Origin: Bacillota bacterium
GTDB taxonomy: Bacteria; Bacillota; Bacilli; Paenibacillales; Paenibacillaceae
Assembly (NCBI GenBank): GCA_023433615.1
Contig: JAEZCJ010000040.1
Coordinates: 1 to 42,586, forward strand
Direction of reading: 5' to 3'
Length of the DNA: 42,586 bases
Positions 31,784-39,988 of this stretch are shown one piece after another (positions within the stretch are counted from its first letter, which is position 1; every line of letters starts with the position of its first letter). Below the pieces are notes generated by a model. The model did not search any database and was not told the DNA's origin. It saw only the letters and a program-made list of their open reading frames with translations. The position numbers were made by a program, and so were the translations under genes.

Positions 31784-32122
31784 TCATTTGCGTATCGTAA
31801 CGCGCGTGCCGATCGGGACGATGTCTTTGAGCTGCAGCACATCCGGGTTATACATGCGGATGCAGCCATGCGAGACTTCGCGTCCGATCGAAGCGGGATC
31901 GTTCGTGCCGTGGATGCCGTAGTGCGGCTTGGACAAGCCCATCCAGAATGCCCCGAAAGCTCCGCCTGGATTGGGCTGCTTGTTGATGATCGTGAATTCG
32001 CCCGACGGCGTTCGCGTGACCATTCTTCCAATGCCGACCGGAAACCCCCGCACGACTCGGTTGCCGTCCAAAAGATACAGCCGTCGATCCGATAAATCGA
32101 CGATGATTCGATACGATGGCAT
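31784..32122 (-). CDS. Small L,D-transpeptidase (YkuD domain only)
   Basis: 112 residues from ATG 32122 (GAGGAG eight bases upstream). The whole protein is a YkuD catalytic domain: 'IIVDLSDRRLYLLDGNRVVRGFPVGIG' and the active site 'HGTNDPASIGREVSHGCIRM', with catalytic Cys in SHGC and the conserved His/Arg. It has no signal peptide, LysM or membrane helix, although substrates are extracellular peptidoglycan stem peptides. It may act in the mother cell during spore coat/cortex assembly, or leave by an unknown route. Short, signal-less YkuD proteins are common in Bacillales. Confidence 0.92.
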   Translation of the reverse strand: MPSYRIIVDLSDRRLYLLDGNRVVRGFPVGIGRMVTRTPSGEFTIINKQPNPGGAFGAFWMGLSKPHYGIHGTNDPASIGREVSHGCIRMYNPDVLQLKDIVPIGTRVTIRK

Positions 32123-32182
32123 CGCATTCACTCCTCTTGGATAGCGTATGCGAATGCGACCGCACGCGACGATGATGCTTGC

Positions 32183-32815
32183 CTATACGAAGAGCCGGAT
32201 AATCGCAAGCACGGCCAGATGGGCGGGATAGAAGGTTCGCCAGACGATGCGCGGGATGCGGATGCGGTCGACGGCTTGTAAGACGTACGGCGCATATACC
32301 AGCGTCATCGTCGAGAAGATGCTGAAGAGCTGCGTGAACCATCCGACATAGATGAACAGCAGATTCAGCGCAAAATGCAGCCCAACGGCCATATGATTAT
32401 GCGTATACCGATAGATGAGGACGAGCAGGAGGATGTATGCGCCATAGTTGAAATGCAGCAGCTCCAGCAGCGCGCAGCCTGCAAGTACGGCAATTACCGA
32501 GAGAATCGGCTGCTTCATGCGATCCATCAGCCACAACAAACCTAGGCAGACCAATAGGGAGCCGACTACATTGATATCAGTCCGCTCATCGGGCGTAATC
32601 AGCGCCCATTGATAAGGAAGCTGCGAGATAACGGCAATGACCGCAAGCCGCAGCATATATTTCGGGACGCTTCGAGTCATGCAGTAGCCGATGACGAGCG
32701 CGTATGCGTAGAAGGGCATCGCGAGCCGGCCGATCATGCGCCAGCCTTGCTCATCCGGGAACAGCACGATCCCGACATGGTCGATCAGCATCGTAAGCAT
32801 CGCAAGCAATTGCAT
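32183..32815 (-). CDS. TraX-family integral membrane protein
   Basis: 210 residues, mostly membrane helices. The opening 'LLAMLTMLIDHVGIVLFPDEQGWRMIGRLAMPFYAYALVIGY' is the TraX hallmark. F-plasmid TraX acetylates pilin; chromosomal relatives belong to the wider membrane acyltransferase group and have other, mostly unknown targets. There is no conjugation gene nearby, so this is not evidence of a plasmid. GGAGG precedes the ATG. A TATAAT box (minus strand, 32854-32859) lies upstream with no good -35. It is divergent from the RsbW-like gene. Confidence 0.88.
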   Translation of the reverse strand: MQLLAMLTMLIDHVGIVLFPDEQGWRMIGRLAMPFYAYALVIGYCMTRSVPKYMLRLAVIAVISQLPYQWALITPDERTDINVVGSLLVCLGLLWLMDRMKQPILSVIAVLAGCALLELLHFNYGAYILLLVLIYRYTHNHMAVGLHFALNLLFIYVGWFTQLFSIFSTMTLVYAPYVLQAVDRIRIPRIVWRTFYPAHLAVLAIIRLFV

Positions 32816-32967
32816 GGTTGTCGCCTCCAGAGCGCAAATGTGGAAATATGTCTATTATAGCGAAGTTAGCAAGACGGCTCTAGCGCGACGTATAGACGCG
32901 GCCGCCGCGCTCATTTATGATAGGAAGAAAGCTGTCATTAATAGTCGATCCGAAGGAGGTTGGGCGG

Positions 32968-33465
32968 ATGGCGTCATCTCATGGCGGACGAGAGCAGCAT
33001 AATGGTACGAGAAGGCTGCGAATGCTGCTCCGCAACGAGCTTACGGAATTGGACCGCTTGCATGAAGCGCTCGAGCGATACGGCCGGGAAGCCTCGATCT
33101 CGACGCGTGATGTGCAGCATTGCGTACTGGCGCTTGAAGAGGTCGTAACGAATGTCATTCGATACGGATATCCGGCAGAGGAAGCCGCGAACGCCATGCG
33201 AAGACATGAAATCGTTTGCGATCTCGTAAGCGATGGGCATCGGATCATGCTGACGGTCACGGATGACGCGATTCCTTACAATCCGCTCGATCGAAGCGAT
33301 CCCGACGTGACGTTGGCGCTGGAGGATCGAGTGCCTGGCGGACTTGGCGTCTACTTTGTCAAGCAAGTGATGGACGAAGTTAGCTACGAACGGGTCGGCA
33401 ACCATAACAAACTTGTCATGATCAAAAGAAGGACAGACGGAGGACAACATGAATATTCGACATGA
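32968..33465 (+). CDS. RsbW/SpoIIAB-like ATP-binding serine kinase (anti-sigma type)
   Basis: 165 residues from ATG 32968 (AAGGAGG upstream). HATPase_c_2 fold of the RsbW/SpoIIAB/BtrW type: N-box 'CVLALEEVVTNVIRYGY', G1-like 'TVTDDAIPYNPL' and G2 'VPGGLGVYFVKQVMDEVSYERVGNHNKLVM'. Such proteins phosphorylate a STAS partner and bind a target, often a sigma factor, when the partner is phosphorylated. The STAS partner is the next gene, overlapping by 17 bases. The target here is not obvious, since no sigma factor is in the operon. Confidence 0.92.
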   Translation: MASSHGGREQHNGTRRLRMLLRNELTELDRLHEALERYGREASISTRDVQHCVLALEEVVTNVIRYGYPAEEAANAMRRHEIVCDLVSDGHRIMLTVTDDAIPYNPLDRSDPDVTLALEDRVPGGLGVYFVKQVMDEVSYERVGNHNKLVMIKRRTDGGQHEYST

Positions 33466-33787
33466 GATGGAACAGGATATCGCGATACTGCTGCTGGAAG
33501 GACGGATGGACGGCACGAACTCCGGCGCGGTCGAAGAGCGATTCAACGCGCTCATTCAAGAAGGGCGAAGCAAGTTCGTCATCGATCTGGGCGGCCTAAG
33601 TTATATTAGCAGCGCCGGACTGCGGATCGTGCTTGTCGCGGTGAAGAAGACGAAGGCGGTGCAGGGGCGCATTCTATTCGCTGCGCTGACGGAGCAAGTG
33701 AAGGAGATTCTCGATATGTCCGGCTTCCTGCCGCTACTCGAGACGGCGCCTTCCAGAGAAGAAGCGCTGCTGGCAATACGCGGTTAA
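33449..33787 (+). CDS. STAS-domain anti-sigma factor antagonist
   Basis: 112 residues, a single STAS domain like RsbV/SpoIIAA. The phosphorylation site is one of the serines in 'LSYISSAGLRIVLVAVKK' (Ser54/Ser55). It begins inside the kinase gene, with GGAGG upstream of ATG 33449. In the partner-switch model the unphosphorylated form releases the target from the RsbW-like kinase; the phosphatase two genes on reactivates it. Confidence 0.94.
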   Translation: MNIRHEMEQDIAILLLEGRMDGTNSGAVEERFNALIQEGRSKFVIDLGGLSYISSAGLRIVLVAVKKTKAVQGRILFAALTEQVKEILDMSGFLPLLETAPSREEALLAIRG

Positions 33788-33815
33788 ATCGTTCGGGCTG
33801 GAGAGGCGGGTAACA

Positions 33816-35189
33816 ATGCCATACGTTGAAATCGTTGCGGCAATCGTGACAGGTACGGCAGCGGTAACGGCAGCTTATATGGGCTACCGCTACATGCGCG
33901 TCAAGCGCGAGATGAGGCAGGTCGAGATGCTGTTAGGCGCAGCGCTTCACGTCAATTCGACGCTCGAGAAGCGAGCGCTGCTCGACATTATTATGAAGAC
34001 GGCTTCGGAGGTCGTGAATGCCGAGGCCTCTTCCGTCTTGCTGGTAGACCCGGCGACGGAGGAGCTGTACTTCGAGTTGGTCATCGGCGAGAACGGCGAA
34101 TCGGTCAGAGAGATTCGCCTGAAGCCAGGCGAAGGCTTGGCGGGTTCGGTCGCGACGTCGGGGGAAGCCATTATCGTGAACAATCCGGCAGGGGATCCGC
34201 GATGGTCATCCCGCGTATCCGACCGATCCGGCGTGACGACGCGCAATCTGCTCTGCGTGCCGATCGTGAATCGCGGTTACGTAACCGGCGTGCTGCAGAC
34301 GCTGAACAAGAAGAACGGCGCCTTCACCGAGCGCGATAAGCAGCTTCTATCGCGTGTTGCGGCGCCCGTCGCTGTAGCATTGGAGAACGCGCATCTGTAC
34401 GAAGCGCTGACTCACTCGATCGACGTGCTGAAATCGACGACTGCGGATAAGGATCGGATGGAGAGCGAGCTGCGCATCGCCGGGGATATCCAGCTGAGCT
34501 TCCTGCCGAAGGAACCGGTGCCCGCCCACATGGACTGCGGCGTAAGCGCGGTACTGCTGCCTGCGAAGCAGGCTGGGGGCGATTTTTACAATTACATGGC
34601 ACTGACGGACGAGCAGGTCTTCTTCACGCTCGGAGACGTCTCCGACAAAGGAGTACCTGCCGCGCTCTTCATGGCGGCGACGATTACGCTGCTCAAAGGC
34701 GCGGTGTTCCCGGGCATGACGCCTGCGGAGCTGCTCTCCCGCGTCAACGATACGTTATGCAAGGATGAGCCGGCGATGTTCGCCACCGTCATCTGCGGGA
34801 TGCTGAATACGGCGACAGGCGAGCTCGTACTGAGCGAAGGCGGACACTGTCCGCCTTACCTCTTGAAGAAGGACGGCGCGATCGAGGCGCTGAAGCTTCC
34901 CAAGGGGATGCCGCTCGGCAGCTGGCCCGAGGCGAACTACCGCAATATGACGCTGCAGCTCTCGCCCGGCGACAAGCTGCTGCTCTACTCGGACGGCATT
35001 ATCGAGGCGGAGAACGCAGCCGGCGAATTGTACGGCGCGAAGCGTCTGGTCGATTATCTCGCCGGATACGGAACCGGATCGATCGACGAACTTCCGAGCA
35101 GACTGTTGCAGGATGTCGTCGGATACGCGGACGGCGCGCCGCAATCCGACGACATCGCGATACTCTGCGTGTCTAGAAAGGAAGCGTAA
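33816..35189 (+). CDS. Membrane-tethered GAF-PP2C phosphatase (SpoIIE/RsbU type)
   Basis: 457 residues. One N-terminal membrane helix (~5-24), then a GAF domain (~45-205: 'STLEKRALLDIIMKTASEVVNAEASSVLLVD', 'GEGLAGSVATSGEAIIVNN', 'LLCVPIVNRGYVTGVLQTLNK'). A coiled linker follows, with 'MESELRIAGDIQLSFLP'. The PP2C/SpoIIE phosphatase shows metal Asp residues in 'AGGDFYNY' and 'LGDVSDKGVPAALFMA', then 'GGHCPPYLL', 'YSDGIIEAEN' and 'SDDIAILCV'. It should dephosphorylate the STAS protein in response to a GAF ligand. It is 28 bases after the STAS gene and 2 bases before the transporter fusion. Confidence 0.94.
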   Translation: MPYVEIVAAIVTGTAAVTAAYMGYRYMRVKREMRQVEMLLGAALHVNSTLEKRALLDIIMKTASEVVNAEASSVLLVDPATEELYFELVIGENGESVREIRLKPGEGLAGSVATSGEAIIVNNPAGDPRWSSRVSDRSGVTTRNLLCVPIVNRGYVTGVLQTLNKKNGAFTERDKQLLSRVAAPVAVALENAHLYEALTHSIDVLKSTTADKDRMESELRIAGDIQLSFLPKEPVPAHMDCGVSAVLLPAKQAGGDFYNYMALTDEQVFFTLGDVSDKGVPAALFMAATITLLKGAVFPGMTPAELLSRVNDTLCKDEPAMFATVICGMLNTATGELVLSEGGHCPPYLLKKDGAIEALKLPKGMPLGSWPEANYRNMTLQLSPGDKLLLYSDGIIEAENAAGELYGAKRLVDYLAGYGTGSIDELPSRLLQDVVGYADGAPQSDDIAILCVSRKEA

Positions 35190-35191
35190 CT

Positions 35192-38100
35192 TTGATACTA
35201 GCATTGCGTTGGATCGGCGTAAGGCAGGAGGATCGCAGGAAAACCTCGGTTCTATTGCCGATTTTCTTCTTATGCGGCATTGCCGAGCTGTTGACGTATA
35301 ACGGCTTCATGACGCTGTTCAACCAACGGTTCGGCAGCGAATACCTGCCCTATGTCTATACGGCAGAAGCGTTAATCCTGCCGCTCGAAGCATGGTTCAT
35401 GTCTTGGCTGGCCAGCCGGCTTGATAAACCGTCGCTGATGCGGACGCTGTTCGGCATCATGCTCGGCATCATCTCGGTCAATGCGGCCGTGATCATCGGG
35501 CTCCAAGCTCTTGATCTCGATATGCGCTGGTATTATCCGTTCTTATTCTTATCTTCGAACTTCGTCGTCCGGCAGCAGACGATACTGCTCTGGAGCCTGG
35601 CCGTAGACCTGTGCCCGACGCAGCAGGCCAAGCGTCTGATGCCCTATTTTGTCGGCGCCGCGACGCTCGGCGGCGCCGCGGCAGGCTTGCTCGCGCAAGG
35701 CGTCAGCAGCTTGTTCGGCGCGAGCTATGTCTATATCGCGGCACCGCTGTTCCTGCTCGCGGGCTCGTTCAATTACCGGCGGGCGATACAGGTCTATCTC
35801 GTGCCGCTCACCCTGCGAAGCAGCGTCGAGGTCGCGGCTGGTGCGGAAGAACCGTCCGGAACGGGCTCCGCCGGCTACTATTTCCGCCAATCGCTTCGTT
35901 CGCCGTTCTTGCTCGGCGCGATCGGCATTATGACGCTCATGCCGGCTGCTTATTTCTTGATGGAATACGAGTACTTGACGATTCTTCGTGAACGGTTCCC
36001 GGATGAGGCGGATTTTGCCTCGTACTTCGGCATGATCACGACGCTGCTGTTCACGCTGGCATTCCTCCTGCAGCTCGTCTATGCCAAGCTCGTGAACTGG
36101 CTGGGATCCAGCAGCATGCTCACGGCGATCGCGGCGGTGTTCACGATCTGCTTCGCGCTCGCCGCGGCTGCCTTCGGTTCCTCTGTCCTGTTGGCTGCGA
36201 TCTCGATGGGGTATCTGCTGCTCTACCTGCTGCTCTACTATGTAGCCGAGCCCTCGAACCAGCTGTTCTTCAAGGTGCTGCCGATCGCGGAGCGGGACGG
36301 CTTCCGCTATGTCGCGCAAGGGGTGTCGGCTTCGGCGGGCATCCTGCTGGGCGCGCTCATCCAATTCACCCATACGGGCTTCGGCGTCCCGCTGCAGCTT
36401 CTCGCTGTCATCGGCGGGGTTATGGCTATCTTGCTGCTGCTCATCTCGTTGTACGTCCGCAAGCAATATCTAATCGAACTGGTACGATCGGTACAGGCCG
36501 CGAGGCCGCAGGAGCTGGATACGGACGATACGGCGGCGGAGCTGATGCGCAGTCCGAAGGCGGCGCAGGCGGTCTACGCCATGCTCGATGCGCCAGAAGA
36601 GCAGCCTAAGCTGGTGGCGCTTGAATTAATTCGCCGTACCGGGGAGAAGCCGCCCCTCGCCAAGCTGCTGAGCTTGCTCGACGGTAACGCTTCGGCAGCG
36701 GTGCGAGTCGCGGCGCTCCGGACGATCGATCTCGGCGGTGCCGAGCTGTCGGATGTCGTGCGAGTCGGCGCACTGCTGCAAGACCCGGACTTCGAGGTGA
36801 GGGCCGTTGCGGTCTCGCGGCTCGGACAAGCGACGCATATTGCGCATCAGGCGTTCTATTTTATCCGCCTGCTGCTGTTGGACTCGAATCCGATGGTCGT
36901 GGCCGAAGCGGTGAAGGCGCTCCATGCGCTGCGCAGCGAGCAGAGCTACGAAGCTTGTTACGAAGCCGTTCAGAAGCTGCTCGAGGAGGGCGGCGAGACA
37001 GCCGTCTATATTATCCAAGCGGTAACGGAACTGGAGATGTATAGCTTCATCCCTGCGGTAGAGCCGCTGCTCGACAGCCCGTCATCGGCTGTCCGGGCTG
37101 CCGCGATGGCTTGCCTGGGCAAGCTCCGGCATACGTCGGCAGCCGGCCGAATGCTGGCGCTGCTGCCTGAGGCCGATCCGCATGGACTGTCGGCGGCAAT
37201 CGAGTCATTCACGGCTATGGGGTCGACCGTAGCGGAGGAGCTGATCGCGGTACTGCCTCATGCGCATCCCAAAGTGTGGCAAGCAGCCGTGTCTGCGCTG
37301 TGCCGACTGGAGCTGACGGATTCGCAGGCAGCCAGACTCGGCGATGCTTGCATCGCGGCGCTTCATGAGTTGTCCGGCACGAGGCCTCTGCCTGCCGCGA
37401 TCGAATATCTCAGCGGCAAGGAGCGCGGCGAGCTTGCTCGTCTGAGGCAGAGCGAGGCCGATCAATGCCGGCTGACGGCCATCTGGGCCTTCGTCGCTGT
37501 CGAGACGGATGCGCAGGTCGCCGAGACGCTGCGCGCGGCACTCGAGGATCCCGACGAGGAGACGCGCGACAACGGCCTGGAGATGCTGACCGAGGGCATG
37601 ATCGAGCGGCGATTGGCCCATGCCTTAATCGACTTTTACGGAGACTCCGGAGAAGCAGGGACGAAGCAGCTGATGAGCGAATCGACGGCTCGCGATACGG
37701 CAGCCGCGTACGAGGAAGATCCGGATAAATGGGTGCGCATGCTAGTCAAGCACGCGCTGGAGGAGAAGGTGGCAGGCGAGATGGACATGCAGCAAGCGAA
37801 GCTGGGCATGTTGGATAAAGTTATTTTCCTGAAGCAGGTTGCATTCTTCTCCGATCTCTCGGTAGACGAGCTCGGCTTGATTGCCGGAATCGCGGAGGAG
37901 AGAACCGTGCCGGAGGGCGAACATCTGCTGGCGATCGGTCAGTCGAACGATACGATCTACGTTATCGTGGACGGACGCGTCGAGCTGGAAGGCGTATCTG
38001 CGGCAGGCATTCCCGGCACGATCGGCGTGCTGGGGCCCAAAGAGGTGTTCGGCGAGACGTCGTCGCTGGACGATACGCCTTCGAACGTGACCGCCTCCGC

Positions 38101-38251
38101 GCTGCTCGGAGATGTCCGCGTTCTTGCGATGCGCGGCGAAGACGTGTCCCGCTTGATCCGCATCCATCCGGAGATCGGCGTCGGCTTGCTGCGCGCCTCG
38201 CTGTCACGCGTGCGCCTGCTGGAAAATCTGATCATGAAGATCGGGGAATAA
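35192..38251 (+). CDS. MFS/NTT-like transporter fused to HEAT repeats and a cNMP-binding domain
   Basis: 1,019 residues from TTG 35192; AAAGGAAG lies upstream. Residues ~20-430 hold about a dozen membrane helices, in an arrangement resembling nucleotide-transporter-like MFS proteins ('LSSNFVVRQQTILLWSLAVDLCPTQQAKRLMPYFVGAATLGG'). Residues ~450-850 are soluble HEAT-like repeats ('AVRVAALRTIDLGG', 'DFEVRAVAVSRLGQ', 'AVRAAAMACLGKLRH'). Residues ~875-1010 form a CRP-type cyclic-nucleotide domain ('FFSDLSVDELGLIAGIAEERTVPEGEHLLAIG'). Its phosphate-binding cassette keeps FGE (953-955) but has 'PSN' (963-965) instead of the usual Pro-Arg, so cAMP binding is doubtful. It is the last gene of the partner-switch operon and probably its effector or sensor. 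Confidence 0.88.
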   Translation: MILALRWIGVRQEDRRKTSVLLPIFFLCGIAELLTYNGFMTLFNQRFGSEYLPYVYTAEALILPLEAWFMSWLASRLDKPSLMRTLFGIMLGIISVNAAVIIGLQALDLDMRWYYPFLFLSSNFVVRQQTILLWSLAVDLCPTQQAKRLMPYFVGAATLGGAAAGLLAQGVSSLFGASYVYIAAPLFLLAGSFNYRRAIQVYLVPLTLRSSVEVAAGAEEPSGTGSAGYYFRQSLRSPFLLGAIGIMTLMPAAYFLMEYEYLTILRERFPDEADFASYFGMITTLLFTLAFLLQLVYAKLVNWLGSSSMLTAIAAVFTICFALAAAAFGSSVLLAAISMGYLLLYLLLYYVAEPSNQLFFKVLPIAERDGFRYVAQGVSASAGILLGALIQFTHTGFGVPLQLLAVIGGVMAILLLLISLYVRKQYLIELVRSVQAARPQELDTDDTAAELMRSPKAAQAVYAMLDAPEEQPKLVALELIRRTGEKPPLAKLLSLLDGNASAAVRVAALRTIDLGGAELSDVVRVGALLQDPDFEVRAVAVSRLGQATHIAHQAFYFIRLLLLDSNPMVVAEAVKALHALRSEQSYEACYEAVQKLLEEGGETAVYIIQAVTELEMYSFIPAVEPLLDSPSSAVRAAAMACLGKLRHTSAAGRMLALLPEADPHGLSAAIESFTAMGSTVAEELIAVLPHAHPKVWQAAVSALCRLELTDSQAARLGDACIAALHELSGTRPLPAAIEYLSGKERGELARLRQSEADQCRLTAIWAFVAVETDAQVAETLRAALEDPDEETRDNGLEMLTEGMIERRLAHALIDFYGDSGEAGTKQLMSESTARDTAAAYEEDPDKWVRMLVKHALEEKVAGEMDMQQAKLGMLDKVIFLKQVAFFSDLSVDELGLIAGIAEERTVPEGEHLLAIGQSNDTIYVIVDGRVELEGVSAAGIPGTIGVLGPKEVFGETSSLDDTPSNVTASALLGDVRVLAMRGEDVSRLIRIHPEIGVGLLRASLSRVRLLENLIMKIGE

Positions 38252-38372
38252 TTAAACCTTTCTGAACAATTCGAGGATATATTTCCAGCCCGGCCCGAAA
38301 AGTGGTACACTGGTATGGTGAATCAGCTTCTATTGGCACTCGGTCACCAATCCACTACCGGGAGGCAACGCA

Positions 38373-38831
38373 ATGGACAATTGTATGCTGGTCAACAAGC
38401 CATCGCTCAACTTAGCGGGAATCAGCTACTCCGGCCCTTACTCGACATTCCCGGACGGAGCGATCCGCCTGCAAGGCGAGTTCCTTGCACGCAAGCACGA
38501 ACTGAACGGGCATGCGAAGTCGATGCTGCTCTTCAGCCCTTACTTCGGCAACGAAGTGTTCGCCACCTATTGGGCGTGCTGCGAAGTGAGCCATCTTGAC
38601 GAGGTGCCCGAAGGAATGGCGCAATTCACGGTGCCGCCTCACGAGTACGCAATGGTCACGACGACGAACAAGCGGATCGGCGAAGGGTACGAGCAATTGC
38701 ATGCCTGGATGCATGAGGAGGGTCTGGAGAAGGATGAGCGGGCCCTTGCGATGGAGGTATTCTATATTGACGATCATCTAGACGAAGAGCCGGTCGAGAT
38801 CTGGATTCCGGTTCAGGCTAGAACAACATAA
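38373..38831 (+). CDS. GyrI-like small-molecule-binding protein
   Basis: 152 residues; GGGAGG precedes ATG 38373. Stand-alone AraC_E_bind/GyrI-like fold: 'LNLAGISYSGPYSTF' at the start, 'VSHLDEVPEGMAQFTVPPHEYAMVTTTNKR', 'YEQLHAWMHEEGLE' and 'AMEVFYIDDHLDEEPVEIWIPV' at the end. There is no DNA-binding domain. Such proteins bind hydrophobic or drug-like ligands, and some protect gyrase or sequester drugs. A terminator follows; an extended -10 promoter (TGGTACACT at 38303-38311) may serve it. Confidence 0.85.
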   Translation: MDNCMLVNKPSLNLAGISYSGPYSTFPDGAIRLQGEFLARKHELNGHAKSMLLFSPYFGNEVFATYWACCEVSHLDEVPEGMAQFTVPPHEYAMVTTTNKRIGEGYEQLHAWMHEEGLEKDERALAMEVFYIDDHLDEEPVEIWIPVQARTT

Positions 38832-38841
38832 CGGATTGAAG

Positions 38842-38864
38842 CGGCGATGCGAATCGCCGTTTTT
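38842..38864 (+). terminator. Intrinsic terminator
   Basis: CGGCGAT (38842-38848), 4-base loop, ATCGCCG (38853-38859) and TTTTT. It starts 11 bases after the GyrI-like stop and overlaps the region before phzF. Confidence 0.88.
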
Positions 38865-38895
38865 CGATTGTTGGATGAACGGAGGGATGAGGCGA

Positions 38896-39708
38896 GTGGG
38901 GAGTCCGATTTATGTAGTCGATGCGTTCACGAATGTTGCCTATCGCGGCAACCCGGCCGCCGTCAGCATACTGGAGAAGCGTGCGGACGAGAGTTGGATG
39001 CAGCAGGTCGCTGCCGAAATGAACTTGTCGGAGACGGCATTCGTACGGACGACCGACAGCGGCTATGAATTGCGTTGGTTCACCCCCAGGGCAGAGGTTG
39101 ATTTATGCGGACATGCAACGCTGGCCGCAGCTCATGTCCTGTGGGAGAGCGGTTTATTGCCGCATCGTGAGGCTGCGGTGTTCGATACGCGCAGCGGGAT
39201 CCTGACGGTGAGCCGAAGCAAGCAAGGTTGGATGGAGATGGATTTCCCCTCGATCCCGCCGACTGCTGGGATTTCCTCGCAATCCCTGCTGCATGCACTC
39301 CGGCTAGAGACACTCGCATTCGCAGGCGGCAACGGCATGGACTTGCTAGTCGAGGTGGAATCCGAGGAAATATTGATGGCGTTGGAGCCGAACTTCGAAC
39401 AGCTGGCAATGCTGCCGGCAAGAGGCGTGATCGTGACTTGCCGCTCGGACTCGCAGCCATACGATTTCAAGTCGCGCGCCTTCTATCCTGCGATCGGAGT
39501 GAATGAAGATCCGGTTACCGGTTCTGCGCATTGCGCGCTGGCACCTTATTGGTCTGCTAAACTCGGGAAGCTCGACATGCTGGCTTACCAGGCATCTGCT
39601 CGGGGCGGCATGTTGCGCGTTCGCGTGGCAGACAGCCGCGTAGCCATTGAGGGGCAAGCCGTGACCGTCGTTCGCGGCGAGCTGTCCGAGCGAGCGGAAT
39701 CCCATTGA
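38896..39708 (+). CDS. PhzF-family isomerase/epimerase
   Basis: 270 residues from GTG 38896, which has GGAGGG nine bases upstream and gives the normal PhzF opening; upstream in-frame ATGs would run through the terminator region. Family motifs: 'YVVDAFTNVAYRGNPAAVSIL', the catalytic Glu in 'EMNLSETAFV', 'FTPRAEVDLCGHATLAAAHVLW', and 'GVNEDPVTGSAHCALAPYW' in the second half. PhzF isomerises a dihydro-hydroxyanthranilate in phenazine synthesis; isolated homologues like this (YddE/YHI9 type) have unknown substrates. No phenazine genes are present. Confidence 0.92.
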   Translation: MGSPIYVVDAFTNVAYRGNPAAVSILEKRADESWMQQVAAEMNLSETAFVRTTDSGYELRWFTPRAEVDLCGHATLAAAHVLWESGLLPHREAAVFDTRSGILTVSRSKQGWMEMDFPSIPPTAGISSQSLLHALRLETLAFAGGNGMDLLVEVESEEILMALEPNFEQLAMLPARGVIVTCRSDSQPYDFKSRAFYPAIGVNEDPVTGSAHCALAPYWSAKLGKLDMLAYQASARGGMLRVRVADSRVAIEGQAVTVVRGELSERAESH

Positions 39709-39733
39709 TCGTGACGAGAGGAGACAGTACGTT

Positions 39734-39988
39734 ATGTTAACCATGAAGCTGCCAAGAGAGCAGAAGGAACGAATGGTCGACAGCTTGAAGGCATTCTATT
39801 GGAAGGAACGTGGCGAGGAGATCGGCTCGATTGCCGCCGAGCAGCTGCTCGACCATGTCATTGCCGATATCGGCCCCGTCATTTACAACCAAGCCGTCGC
39901 AGCCGCTCGCAAGGTAGTCGCCGAGCGCATGGCATCGATCGAGGACGAGCTGTATGCGCTGGAAGCCGCCGACCGAACGAGAGGCTAG
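39734..39988 (+). CDS. DUF2164-family small protein
   Basis: 84 residues. 'RMVDSLKAFYWKERGEEIGSIAAEQLLDHVIADIGPVIYNQAVAAARKVVAERMASIEDELYALE' is a full-length match to the DUF2164 pattern, especially 'IGPxIYN' and the terminal coiled helix. It is a soluble helical protein of unknown function. GGAG lies about 11 bases before ATG 39734, which is a long spacing. Its stop codon overlaps the stop of the convergent cyclase gene by 4 bases. Confidence 0.85.
   Translation: MLTMKLPREQKERMVDSLKAFYWKERGEEIGSIAAEQLLDHVIADIGPVIYNQAVAAARKVVAERMASIEDELYALEAADRTRG

Noticed and set aside
31602..31922. Plus-strand frame of 106 codons downstream of topB
   Set aside because: No ribosome site, no motif, and half of it is antisense to the clearly real L,D-transpeptidase.
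32183..32815. TraX as a sign of a conjugative element
   Set aside because: No relaxase, type IV secretion or other transfer gene is present; TraX-family proteins are common on Bacillales chromosomes.
35549..36466. 305-codon minus-strand frame inside the transporter fusion gene
   Set aside because: Its Gln/Arg/Glu-rich low-complexity translation mirrors the codon bias of the real plus-strand membrane segments.
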